Shown: piece after piece, positions 23,258 to 32,325 of the stretch | Layout: each line of letters opens with the position of its first letter | How positions within the stretch are numbered: the stretch's first letter is position 1 | Assembly: GCA_902510025.1 (NCBI GenBank) | Contig: CABWZX010000003.1 | Coordinates: 1-62,180 of the forward strand | Source of the DNA: an uncultured Pelagibacteraceae bacterium | GTDB lineage: Bacteria; Pseudomonadota; Alphaproteobacteria; Pelagibacterales; AG-422-B15 | Direction of reading: 5' to 3' | DNA length: 62,180 nt | The notes under the pieces: model-generated | The model's input: only the letters and a program-made list of their open reading frames with translations | Databases searched by the model: none | Told to the model about the DNA's origin: nothing | Made by a program: the position numbers and the translations under genes

Positions 23258-23974
23258 ATGAAAGCAGCATTAATTATCATAGGCAATGAAATTTTATCTG
23301 GGCGCACCCAAGATAAGAACCTATCATATCTTGCAAATTGGTTGAATGAAATAGGTATTCAACTATCTGAAGTGAGAGTGATAAGAGATGAAGAGGAAGT
23401 TATTATTGAAACTGTAAATTATCTCAGAAAAACATACAATTATGTTTTTACAACAGGAGGAATAGGTCCTACCCATGATGACATAACTTCATTAAGCATT
23501 GCTAAAGCATTTAATGTTGACTTAGCAGTTAATGATAAAGCTTTATCTATATTAAAAGAATACTACAAGGATTCTGAACTAACTGACGCAAGAATGAAAA
23601 TGACAATGATTCCTAAAGGAGCAGAGTTAGTTGATAATCCAATAAGTAAAGCGCCAGGATTTAAAATGGAGAATGTCTTTGTAATGGCAGGAATTCCATC
23701 GATAATGCAGGGAATGCTTGAAGGAGCAAGGAAGCACCTTAAAGGTGGAGATATTATTAAATCTACCTCTGTTGATGTTTTTACACCGGAAAGTAATGTT
23801 GCTGAAGAGCTTACTGAACTTCAAAATAACTACCCTGGTGTTGAGATTGGAAGTTATCCATTTTCAAAGGAAAACAGATTTGGAACTTCCTTGGTTTTAA
23901 GGTGTGAAGATGTGACACTACTTAAAAAATGTGAGTTAGAATTATTAAAAATTGTAGATAAATTTAAGTCCTAA
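23258..23974 (+). CDS. CinA N-terminal / MoaB-Mog-like molybdopterin-binding domain protein
   Basis: ALIIIGNEILSGRTQDKNLSYLANWLNEIGIQL; FTTGGIGPTHDDIT. Confidence 0.85.
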   Translation: MKAALIIIGNEILSGRTQDKNLSYLANWLNEIGIQLSEVRVIRDEEEVIIETVNYLRKTYNYVFTTGGIGPTHDDITSLSIAKAFNVDLAVNDKALSILKEYYKDSELTDARMKMTMIPKGAELVDNPISKAPGFKMENVFVMAGIPSIMQGMLEGARKHLKGGDIIKSTSVDVFTPESNVAEELTELQNNYPGVEIGSYPFSKENRFGTSLVLRCEDVTLLKKCELELLKIVDKFKS

Positions 23975-24103
23975 TTACGACTAATTATTAGATTGATTAT
24001 TAAGTTATTGATTCTAATAAATATTTATCCATATTAATGCTTTACTTACTTAATTTTAGAAATAAAATTTGCTTAATTTTATAAAATAAAAGGGGATTCA
24101 TTT

Positions 24104-24799
24104 ATGTCCAAAGTTTTAATACTAAACCCTAGTGATCATGTTGCCATTACTTTTTGGTTGATTTCTATGGCCATGGTTGCTGCAACTGCTTTTTTCTTTT
24201 TAGAAAGAGACAGAGTAGCTGGTAAATGGAAAACGTCACTTACAGTAGCTGGATTAGTTACTGGTGTAGCGGCGTGGCACTACTTCTATATGAGAGGCGT
24301 ATGGGTAGCTACTGGGGATTCACCTACAGTACTTCGATACATTGACTGGTTAATTACAGTACCTCTTCAAATTGTTGAATTTTACGTAATTCTTGCTGCT
24401 GTAACCACTGTAGCTGTTGGCTTATTCTGGAGATTGCTAGTTGCATCTCTAGTAATGCTTGTCTTCGGTTATGTTGGTGAAACAGGAGCATTAAATACAA
24501 CATTAGCGTTTGTCATCGGAATGGCAGCTTGGTTGTATATCGTTTACGAAATTTTTGCAGGTGAAGCTAGCAAAGCGAATGCTGGAAGTGGAAATGCTGC
24601 TGGACAAGCAGCGTTTAACGCTTTGAGATTAATTGTTACAGTTGGATGGGCAATTTATCCGCTTGGTTATGCTATTGGTTATTTTGGTGGCGGCGTAGAC
24701 GCTGGCAATCTTAACCTTATTTACAACGTTGCAGACTTTGTAAATAAAATTGCATTTGGTATGGCTATCTATGTAGCTGCTATATCTGACAGCAATTAA
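24104..24799 (+). CDS. Proteorhodopsin, predicted blue-absorbing
   Basis: RYIDWLITVPLQIVEFYVIL (Asp counterion, Glu donor, Gln at the GPR-105-equivalent position), NVADFVNKIAFGMAIY (Schiff-base Lys), AWHYFYMR (His-75 equivalent). Confidence 0.97.
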   Translation: MSKVLILNPSDHVAITFWLISMAMVAATAFFFLERDRVAGKWKTSLTVAGLVTGVAAWHYFYMRGVWVATGDSPTVLRYIDWLITVPLQIVEFYVILAAVTTVAVGLFWRLLVASLVMLVFGYVGETGALNTTLAFVIGMAAWLYIVYEIFAGEASKANAGSGNAAGQAAFNALRLIVTVGWAIYPLGYAIGYFGGGVDAGNLNLIYNVADFVNKIAFGMAIYVAAISDSN

Positions 24800-24820
24800 T
24801 AACCTGCGATCTAACTATCT

Positions 24821-24850
24821 AAAAGGGGCCTCTTCGGGCCCCTTTTTTTT
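24821..24850 (+). terminator. Rho-independent terminator downstream of proteorhodopsin
   Basis: AAAAGGGGCC TCTTC GGGCCCCTTTTTTTT: GC stem followed by 8 T. Confidence 0.9.
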
Positions 24851-24924
24851 AACTATTTATTTCTTTGAGTGCTTATAAAGGACTAGTAGCTAATTCAATT
24901 AATCGATATAAAATAGTATTTAGT

Positions 24925-25012
24925 GGCCTCATGGCGGAATTGGTAGACGCAAAGGACTTAAAATCCTTTGGGATTTATTCCCGTCCCGGTTCGAGTCCGG
25001 GTGAGGCCACCA
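24925..25012 (+). tRNA. tRNA-Leu (anticodon TAA), CCA encoded
   Basis: GGCCTCATGGCGGAATTGGTAGACGC...GGACTTAAAATCC...GGTTCGAGTCCGGGTGAGGCCACCA; long variable arm; acceptor GGCCTCA/TGAGGCC. Confidence 0.95.
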
Positions 25013-25028
25013 ATTTTCCAATAGATAT

Positions 25029-25055
25029 TTGACAATAAGATTGCTATAGTAAATT
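25029..25055 (+). promoter_or_regulatory. Possible sigma70-type promoter for the inverse-autotransporter gene
   Basis: Perfect -35 TTGACA at 25029-25034; candidate -10 TAAATT after about 15 bp. Suboptimal spacing, visual only. Confidence 0.3.
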
Positions 25056-25064
25056 CCGCATATT

Positions 25065-25958
25065 ATGAAAAATACTAAATTAATTTTTTCCTCTTTTATT
25101 GTTTTCTGTTTGCTTGGCTCTATAAGCTTTGGTGGCAGTCTTGAGAATGCTTTTTTAAGCAAAACAAATCAGTTTATAGATAAGGTAACATCAAGTTTTA
25201 CCAACCTAATTAAAGGAAACGATCGAGTTAAGTATTTGGATTTTAAGGTTGATGTTCAGGAGAGCTTAAAACCTACAATTTCTATGACTAATGTGAATAG
25301 AATTATTGAGAATACAAATAGTGCTTTCTTTAATCAGAACTCTCTATCTCTTCATGATAATGATCAAACAATCAATTTTGGATTAGGGTATAGATCACTT
25401 ATTAACGATGACACGATAATGTTAGGAGGCAATGTTTTTCTAGATTATTCATTTGATGAACAGCATCAAAGACAGGGAGCGGGGGTAGAAGCTATTTCGA
25501 GCGTATTTGATGTTCGAGGAAATTATTATGATGCAACAAGTGGAATACAAACACTTGGAGACGGAAGTACAGAAGAAGCTTTAGATGGATGGGATGCGCG
25601 ACTTGATTATCATCTCCCAGTAGCAAATGATGTCAGAATATTTGCTGGACTTTTTGAATTTGAAAATGCAGCTGGCACTTATGAATTAGATGGTGAAAAA
25701 TACGGGCTTGCAGGAAGAATAGACAGATTAAGTTTTGAAGCAGGGTATATAGATGATAATAAAACTGGAGATGGTTCATTTGCAAATATTACCTATATAT
25801 TTCCTCTAGGAGCGAACAAAGCAACAAAGATAAATTCTGCTGGAAACTTTATGGAATATGTTAGCGTGCGTGATCGACTATATGAACCTGTTAAGAGAGA
25901 AAACAAAATCAGAGTAGTGAAAATTAGTGCTGCAAATATTGTAGTGAGTGGATTCTAA
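25065..25958 (+). CDS. Inverse autotransporter beta-barrel domain protein (intimin/invasin-type barrel), no passenger in the same ORF
   Basis: Signal-like N-terminus; FNQNSLSLHDNDQTINFGLGYRSLINDDTIMLGGNVFLDYSFDEQHQRQGAGVEAISSVFDVRGNYY; GWDARLDYHLPV; C-terminal RLYEPVKRENKIRV resembles the end of intimin/invasin barrels. Confidence 0.8.
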   Translation: MKNTKLIFSSFIVFCLLGSISFGGSLENAFLSKTNQFIDKVTSSFTNLIKGNDRVKYLDFKVDVQESLKPTISMTNVNRIIENTNSAFFNQNSLSLHDNDQTINFGLGYRSLINDDTIMLGGNVFLDYSFDEQHQRQGAGVEAISSVFDVRGNYYDATSGIQTLGDGSTEEALDGWDARLDYHLPVANDVRIFAGLFEFENAAGTYELDGEKYGLAGRIDRLSFEAGYIDDNKTGDGSFANITYIFPLGANKATKINSAGNFMEYVSVRDRLYEPVKRENKIRVVKISAANIVVSGF

Positions 25959-25961
25959 ATT

Positions 25962-27074
25962 ATGAGTAGATTAATTTCGTATATCTTTTTATTTATAAGT
26001 CCGGTTGTTCTAAACTTAGCTTTTAGTTCTTATTCTTATGCAGTATTGAGTAATAGTGTTGAAAATCTTAAAACTTGTGGATCAGGAAAGACTTATAGTG
26101 AAGATTCTGACTCATGCGGTGGTTCATGTGCTGTAAACGAATCTGGTGCAATAATTATTGCAAGCAATGGGCTACCTTATGATGCTGAGACCTCAGACGC
26201 TTATCGAGACAGTTGCAATATGATACCTGACTTGTACCGTGTAACTCTTTACAAAGGAGGGCTTTGTACATCAGATCCATATTCAGCTTCAGGTACAACT
26301 GTTGATTATACTACTAGCTGTGATTTATTTTTTGATGACTCCTCTGGAAAAGCAATTACTTTAACTAATCAAGGTGATGGTACTGCAACCGCTAGCCCAT
26401 CTTTAGTTGATGATGGTGTTAATCTTGGAATTAAGACATATACACATGCTTTTATGGTAATGAGTAACCATTTGCAAATTAAGCATGATCAAACATATGA
26501 TTTTAGTGGTACTGCAACTGCTTCAGCAATGAAAGGTGGAGGTGATACAGTTTCATCAGGAACTACATGTTGGACAGTAGATAGAACATCTACTTATTCA
26601 AATTTAGACGGGACGACAGGAGCCAATCATGGTTCGGTCGCACTAAGAATTGGAGATGGAACTGTAGCAGAGGCGAGCACTAAGTGTGGTTCCGCAGTTG
26701 ATGGAACATTTGACTATGCTACAGAAATTATAGAAACTTTTGGTGAGGCAAGTGGCAATTGGAACGCTAGCGCTGTGACTTCAAGATGGCCATATGCAGA
26801 CTCATCGTTAGGCGGAGGAACAAAAGCTGCAATTCTATTACAGTCAGATTTAGAAACAGTTGCTACTACAATGGAAAATGGAGTAGCAATGTTATATGCA
26901 GTTGATTTAACAAATCCATTAGTTATTACAGAAAACACTACTCAGTTCAATATAGGTTTTGGCCTTTCAGGATCTGTGAGTGTTGATTTTACTACACAAG
27001 ATGGTGCAGATAATTTTCTTTTTATAACAAAGCATGGCGCTGATCCAGTAGATATTCTTTTTACTGCAAATTAA
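25962..27074 (+). CDS. Predicted exported Cys-containing, Gly/Ser/Thr-rich protein of unknown function
   Basis: N-terminal hydrophobic signal (LISYIFLFISPVVLNLAFSSYSYA), 8 cysteines in the mature part, 3 nt between the stop of the barrel gene and this start codon. Confidence 0.65.
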   Translation: MSRLISYIFLFISPVVLNLAFSSYSYAVLSNSVENLKTCGSGKTYSEDSDSCGGSCAVNESGAIIIASNGLPYDAETSDAYRDSCNMIPDLYRVTLYKGGLCTSDPYSASGTTVDYTTSCDLFFDDSSGKAITLTNQGDGTATASPSLVDDGVNLGIKTYTHAFMVMSNHLQIKHDQTYDFSGTATASAMKGGGDTVSSGTTCWTVDRTSTYSNLDGTTGANHGSVALRIGDGTVAEASTKCGSAVDGTFDYATEIIETFGEASGNWNASAVTSRWPYADSSLGGGTKAAILLQSDLETVATTMENGVAMLYAVDLTNPLVITENTTQFNIGFGLSGSVSVDFTTQDGADNFLFITKHGADPVDILFTAN

Positions 27075-27838
27075 AATTTAAACTGTTCGTTTAAAATTCT
27101 CTCTTCAAATGAATGCTGGGCATCAAACAAAAGTTGAACAGATTTTTGATTATCTTGTTTTATTGTAACAGACTCAATATCTCTAAATTCAGTACTATCG
27201 GCAACAGCACTAACAGGTCTTTTTTTATTATCAATAATTTTAAACTTAACTTCTGAATTATTATTTAGTATGGCGCCTTTCCATCTTCTCGGTCTAAAAG
27301 CACTTATAGGAGTTAACGCTAAAACATCGGCATTAATTGGAAGAATAGGTCCATGAGCAGATAGATTGTAAGCTGTGCTACCAGATGGCGTTGATAATAA
27401 TACACCATCACATACTAGTTCTTCTAATCTAACATTTTTATCTATTGAAATTTTAATCTTAGCAGCTTGATGAGTTTCTCTAAGTAAAGATACTTCATTA
27501 ATTGCTATGGCACTATGTTCTGATCCATCTGTTGATTTAGCAGTCATTGATAGTGGTTTAATTTTTATTGATTGTGATGAATCTAATCTTTGTATTAGAT
27601 CTTCATCATTAACCATGTTCATTAAGAAACCAACACTACCGTAGTTTAAACCAAATAGAGGTAAATTTTTTTCCATTTGTTTTTTTATTACCTCAAGCAT
27701 GAATCCGTCACCGCCAAGCACAACTATAACATCGGCATTTTCAGCAGTATTGGTGCCAAATTTTTTCTCTAAACTTTCTTTTTTCTTTTGAGCTTCTTCA
27801 TTGTTAGAGGCTAAAAAGAATGGCTTTTGTAGTTTCAT
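27071..27838 (-). CDS. nadK: NAD kinase
   Basis: VIVVLGGDGFMLEVI; LNYGSVGFLMN; DGVLLSTPSGSTAYNLSAHGPI. Confidence 0.93.
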   Translation of the reverse strand: MKLQKPFFLASNNEEAQKKKESLEKKFGTNTAENADVIVVLGGDGFMLEVIKKQMEKNLPLFGLNYGSVGFLMNMVNDEDLIQRLDSSQSIKIKPLSMTAKSTDGSEHSAIAINEVSLLRETHQAAKIKISIDKNVRLEELVCDGVLLSTPSGSTAYNLSAHGPILPINADVLALTPISAFRPRRWKGAILNNNSEVKFKIIDNKKRPVSAVADSTEFRDIESVTIKQDNQKSVQLLFDAQHSFEERILNEQFKF

Positions 27839-27918
27839 ATTTAATTATCTATAAAAAAATAATTGTTTATCTTAAAATAACTGTGAATTGAACCTCAAAA
27901 TAATATATTGCAAGTTAT

Positions 27919-29412
27919 ATGAGTAAAAACCACTATATTCTATCAATAGATCAGGGGACTACCAGTTCAAGAGCGATAATATTTGACATTAATGGCCAAA
28001 TTTTGGCTCAGAAGAATTTTGAATTTAAACAATATTATCCAAAAAATGGCTGGGTAGAACACGACCCTAATGAAATTTTAGATACAGTAATTAAAGCAAT
28101 TAAACATGCCATTACTGAATCTAAAATTAATGTTGAAGATATTTGCACTTCAGGCATAACAAATCAAAGAGAAACAATAGTAGCTTGGGACAAGTCAACG
28201 GGTCAGCCAATATATAATGCAATTGTTTGGCAAGACAGAAGAACAGAAGATATTTGTGAAAATTTAAGAGGCAAGAATTTAATCAAAGAAATTCAAAAAA
28301 AGACAGGACTCATCATTGATCCTTATTTTTCTGCAACTAAGATCAAATGGATCATCGAAAATGTTAATGAAGCAAAAAAAATCATTAGTAATAAAAATTT
28401 ATTGGTTGGAACAATAGATAGCTGGCTCATCTGGAATTTTACTAAGGGAGAATGTCATTTAACTGATGCAACCAACGCTTCAAGAACAATGCTATATAAT
28501 ATCAATAAAGACAAATGGGATTCTGAACTGCTAGAGCTACTAAATATTCCTCATGAAATTTTACCAGAAGTAAAAAATTCAACAGATAATTTTGGCCTGA
28601 TTAATAAAGAATTTTTTGGATCTGAAATCCCTATAGAAGGAGTTGCAGGAGATCAACAAGCTGCATCATTTGGTCAATTATGTTTTGATAAGGGAATGAT
28701 TAAGTCTACTTATGGAACCGGGTGTTTTATGTTAATGAATACAGGAATTGAAATGATGCTTTCTAAATCTAATCTTTTGTCTACTACAGCCTATAAAACA
28801 TCTTTAGAGAGAAAGTTTGCATTAGAAGGTAGCATATTTAATGCAGGAACAGTGGTTCAATGGATGAGAGATGAGCTTAATTTCATTAATGATTCCTCAG
28901 AGGTAGAAGAATTGGCAAGCAAGAGTAAGAATAGCATTTATTTTGTTCCTGCATTTACGGGTTTGGGTGCTCCGTATTGGCGTTCAGATATAAGAGGCTC
29001 AATTCATGGGATTACTAGAGACACAACAAAAGCTGATGTAGCTCTTGCAGCATTAAAATCAATTTGTTTTCAAACTAGGGACTTATTTGCTTGCCTAATC
29101 AAAGATACTGGAACAGAGGCTAAAGATTTTGTTATGCGTGTAGATGGCGGCATGTCTAGGAATAACCTTATGATGCAATATCTATCTGATATTTTAGGAA
29201 TAAAGGTTGAACGTCCATTAAACCAAGAATCTACTGCTACTGGGGCAGCATATTTAGCTGGTTTACAATCTGGGTTATATAAAGATATTGCAGACCTAAA
29301 GGAATTATGGAAAACTGACACCGTTTTTGAGCCAAATAAAACTACTGATCATCTAGAAGATGAATATGAGGGTTGGACTAAGACAATTAATAGATTGATA
29401 AATAATGGTTGA
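27919..29412 (+). CDS. glpK: Glycerol kinase
   Basis: LSIDQGTTSSRAIIFD; GITNQRETIVAWDKSTGQPIYNAIVWQDRRT; GVAGDQQAASFGQLCF; FVPAFTGLGAPYW; VDGGMSRNNLMMQYLSDIL. Confidence 0.96.
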   Translation: MSKNHYILSIDQGTTSSRAIIFDINGQILAQKNFEFKQYYPKNGWVEHDPNEILDTVIKAIKHAITESKINVEDICTSGITNQRETIVAWDKSTGQPIYNAIVWQDRRTEDICENLRGKNLIKEIQKKTGLIIDPYFSATKIKWIIENVNEAKKIISNKNLLVGTIDSWLIWNFTKGECHLTDATNASRTMLYNINKDKWDSELLELLNIPHEILPEVKNSTDNFGLINKEFFGSEIPIEGVAGDQQAASFGQLCFDKGMIKSTYGTGCFMLMNTGIEMMLSKSNLLSTTAYKTSLERKFALEGSIFNAGTVVQWMRDELNFINDSSEVEELASKSKNSIYFVPAFTGLGAPYWRSDIRGSIHGITRDTTKADVALAALKSICFQTRDLFACLIKDTGTEAKDFVMRVDGGMSRNNLMMQYLSDILGIKVERPLNQESTATGAAYLAGLQSGLYKDIADLKELWKTDTVFEPNKTTDHLEDEYEGWTKTINRLINNG

Positions 29413-30154
29413 TGTAAAAAATTCAGTTTCAAAGGAAGAGTGGGAAGTAAGAACAGATCTTGCTGCGTTCTATAGAACTATTCCATATTTTGGATGGGAT
29501 GATTTAATTTTTACACACATTTCGGCTAAAGTTCCTGGAGCAGATAATGAATTCTTAATTAACCCGTATGGTTTCTTATTTGAAGAAATTACAGCCTCAA
29601 ATTTAGTAAAAGTAGACTTAAAGGGTAAAATTATAAGTGAAACAAATAATTTCATTAATCCTGCTGGATTTACAATTCATAGTGCAATTCATGAAGCAAG
29701 AGAAGATGCCCATTGTATCGTTCATCTACATTCAAATGATGGAGTTGCTGTTGCTTCATTAAAAGATGGACTATTGCCTCTTTCTCAGACTGGAATGTTA
29801 GTAAGAAATGAAATTGCTTATCATGATTATGAAGGGGTAGCATTATTTGAAGAGGAAAAAGAAAGGTTAGTAGATGATCTTGGTGAGAAGAAACTTATGA
29901 TTTTAAGAAACCATGGAACTCTTGCAGTTGGTGGAAATGTATCTGAAGCCTTTACAAGCATATACTTCTTAGAAAAGGCATGCACTTATCAGGTCCGAGC
30001 TATGGCTGGCAAGCTTGAGTTAAATGATCCTTCAGATGAAGCTAAGGAAACAACACGTCAGCAAGGAGAGGGTTCTACTTCTTTGGCAGCGGCATTAGTG
30101 TGGCCAGCCATAAGAAGGAAGATGGAAAAAATTGATCCATCTTTCATGAATTAA
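29405..30154 (+). CDS. Class II aldolase/adducin family protein
   Basis: Class II aldolase-type pattern: FTHISAKVPG, FLINPYG, HSAIHEAREDAHCIVHLHSNDGVAVA, LRNHGTLAVGG. Confidence 0.87.
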   Translation: MVDVKNSVSKEEWEVRTDLAAFYRTIPYFGWDDLIFTHISAKVPGADNEFLINPYGFLFEEITASNLVKVDLKGKIISETNNFINPAGFTIHSAIHEAREDAHCIVHLHSNDGVAVASLKDGLLPLSQTGMLVRNEIAYHDYEGVALFEEEKERLVDDLGEKKLMILRNHGTLAVGGNVSEAFTSIYFLEKACTYQVRAMAGKLELNDPSDEAKETTRQQGEGSTSLAAALVWPAIRRKMEKIDPSFMN

Positions 30155-30249
30155 TGTAAGTGAACTATATATATATTAAATACATAGTTTATATTTCATT
30201 AATGATATTAAACGTAATAAAATTTTTTAATAATATAGGGAGAAAATAA

Positions 30250-31449
30250 ATGAAAATATTATGTATTTTATATGATGATCCAAAGGGAGGAATGCCTAGC
30301 AAATATGCTTTAGACAGTATTCCAAAATTGGATAAATATCCAGATGGCATGACATTACCGTCGCCTAAGGCTATTGATTTTAATCCAGGCGATCTACTAG
30401 GATGTGTATCTGGTGAATTAGGTTTAAGAAAATTCTTAGAAGATGCTGGACATACATTGGTTGTTACTTCAGATAAAGATGGTGATGGCTGTCAGGCTGA
30501 TAAAGAATTGGTTGATGCAGATGTTGTAATATCTCAACCGTTCTTTCCTTATTATTTAACAAGAGAAAAAATGGAGACTGCTCCAAATTTAAAAATGGCA
30601 ATTACTGCCGGTATTGGATCTGACCACGTAGATTTACAGGCTGCAATGGACAGAAAAATTGATGTCGTTGAAGTAACTTTCTGTAATTCAAGATCTGTTG
30701 CTGAACATATTGTCATGATGATTTTATCTCTTGTGAGAGACTATCATAATCAGCACAAGATTATTAATGACGGTGGTTGGAACATTGCTGATGCTGTTCA
30801 ACGTTCATACGATCTTGAAGGTATGCACGTAGGTACTGTTGCTGCCGGTAGAATTGGTCTAGATGCATTAAGAAAATTAAAACATTTCGATGTTAATATG
30901 CATTACTTTGATAGACACAAATTGCCAGATGAAGTTGAAAAAGAATTAAACTTAACTTTTCATGATTCAGTAGAATCTCTAGTTGCAGTATGTGATGTAG
31001 TAACAATCAACTGCCCACTTCATCCTGAAACTGAGCATATGTTTAATGATGAACTGATTAGCAAGATGAAACGAGGTGCTTACATTGTAAACACTGCTCG
31101 AGGTAAAATCTGTGATAAAGATGCTATTGCACGTGCTCTAGAGTCTGGTCAATTGAGTGGATATGCAGGAGACGTTTGGTTTCCTCAACCAGCTCCAAAT
31201 GATCATGTTTGGAGATCAATGCCTCACCATGGAATGACACCTCACACTTCAGGAACATCATTATCTGCTCAGGCAAGGTATGCTGCTGGTGTAAGAGAAA
31301 TACTAGAATGTTTCTTTGATGGTACTCCAATTAGAGATCCATATCTTATTGTTCAAAATGGTGAACTAGCTGGAATGGGCGCGCACTCTTATAGTAAAGG
31401 AACAGCTACAGGCGGTTCTGAAGAAGCGGCTAAATATAAAAAACAATAA
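30250..31449 (+). CDS. fdh: NAD-dependent formate dehydrogenase (D-2-hydroxyacid dehydrogenase superfamily)
   Basis: Very close to Pseudomonas-type FDH motifs: VGTVAAGRIGLDALRKL, YFDRHKLPDEVEKELNLT, NTARGKICDKDAIARALESG, GYAGDVWFPQPAPNDHVWRSMPHHGMTPHTSGTSL, QNGELAGMGAHSYSKGTATGGSEEAAKYKK. Confidence 0.95.
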   Translation: MKILCILYDDPKGGMPSKYALDSIPKLDKYPDGMTLPSPKAIDFNPGDLLGCVSGELGLRKFLEDAGHTLVVTSDKDGDGCQADKELVDADVVISQPFFPYYLTREKMETAPNLKMAITAGIGSDHVDLQAAMDRKIDVVEVTFCNSRSVAEHIVMMILSLVRDYHNQHKIINDGGWNIADAVQRSYDLEGMHVGTVAAGRIGLDALRKLKHFDVNMHYFDRHKLPDEVEKELNLTFHDSVESLVAVCDVVTINCPLHPETEHMFNDELISKMKRGAYIVNTARGKICDKDAIARALESGQLSGYAGDVWFPQPAPNDHVWRSMPHHGMTPHTSGTSLSAQARYAAGVREILECFFDGTPIRDPYLIVQNGELAGMGAHSYSKGTATGGSEEAAKYKKQ

Positions 31450-31459
31450 TTTAAATTTC

Positions 31460-31489
31460 ATATAGGACGGATGAAAATCCGTCCTATAT
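31460..31489. repeat. Perfect 13-bp inverted repeat with GAAA loop, between fdh and the hydroxylase-like gene
   Basis: ATATAGGACGGAT GAAA ATCCGTCCTATAT; no T-tract follows. Confidence 0.85.
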
Positions 31490-31498
31490 AATGAGAAT

Positions 31499-32119
31499 AT
31501 GCTTAGCGTATTCAAAAATTACTTTGCACATTCAACGATTATTGGTTTTCTAATCATGGCAGCTGCTGGGCTGTACTATATTTTTTCTACAAATTTAATT
31601 ATCGAGAACATCTATTGGTTTTTTATTCCAATTATTCTTGCGCCTTTTTATGAGTGGTATGTTCATAAATATCAACTTCATAAGCAATTAAAAAAAAAAG
31701 ATGGATGGTATCGGAGGTATCAAATTATTCTTCATCATGGACATCATAGAGATCCAGATAATATTAACCTTCAATTCGCTCCTTGGAGGTATTTGATCTA
31801 TACATACGGACAAGTTTATCTTCTATATTCATTAATTTTCTTTAACTTTTCAACTTCTATGGTCCCGTTTACTGGACATCTTGTTTATCATTTGTGGTAT
31901 GAATGGATACATCTAGCCCACCATTCAAAAGATTACAAACCAGTAACTACTGTTGGAAAAAATTTAAGAGAATCTCATATGAGTCATCACTTTCATAATG
32001 AGAATTATAATTGGGGTATTACTAATATGATAGGGGATTATTTTTTTGGTTCTTTAAAAGATAATAAATCAATTAAAAAAAGCTCTACAACAAAATCTAT
32101 AGCAGGTTACACTGATTAA
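31499..32119 (+). CDS. Fatty acid hydroxylase / sterol desaturase superfamily membrane protein
   Basis: His-box clusters: YEWYVHKYQLHK, LHHGHHRDPDN, EWIHLAHHSKDYKP, ESHMSHHFHNENYNWGIT; hydrophobic segments. Confidence 0.75.
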   Translation: MLSVFKNYFAHSTIIGFLIMAAAGLYYIFSTNLIIENIYWFFIPIILAPFYEWYVHKYQLHKQLKKKDGWYRRYQIILHHGHHRDPDNINLQFAPWRYLIYTYGQVYLLYSLIFFNFSTSMVPFTGHLVYHLWYEWIHLAHHSKDYKPVTTVGKNLRESHMSHHFHNENYNWGITNMIGDYFFGSLKDNKSIKKSSTTKSIAGYTD

Positions 32120-32155
32120 TCCTATATGATGGATTAGCATAAAAAATATATAAAA

Positions 32156-32231
32156 TGGTGCCCTCACACGGACTTGAACCGCGAACCTATTGATTACAAA
32201 TCAATTGCTCTACCAATTGAGCTATGAGGGC
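32156..32231 (-). tRNA. tRNA-Thr (anticodon TGT), CCA encoded
   Basis: Reverse complement GCCCTCATAGCTCAATTGGTAGAGCAATTGATTTGTAATCAATAGGTTCGCGGTTCAAGTCCGTGTGAGGGCACCA. Confidence 0.94.
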
Positions 32232-32325
32232 AAAAAGGTCTTTCGAGGTTTATAATTTACCATATTCATGCAGTCAATTAAAAGCTGTCTAATTGTATTT
32301 TTAAAGAAATATATTGATTTTAGAC

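Noticed and set aside
24929-25162. Minus ORF 77 aa ending WWPHPDSNRDGNKSQRILSPLRLPIPP
   Set aside because: It is the antisense of tRNA-Leu (24925-25012), a well-known type of false ORF.
30155-30249. Imperfect palindrome AACTATATATATATTAAATACATAGTT upstream of fdh
   Set aside because: AT-rich and imperfect; in a low-GC genome this is expected by chance. Not enough for an operator call.
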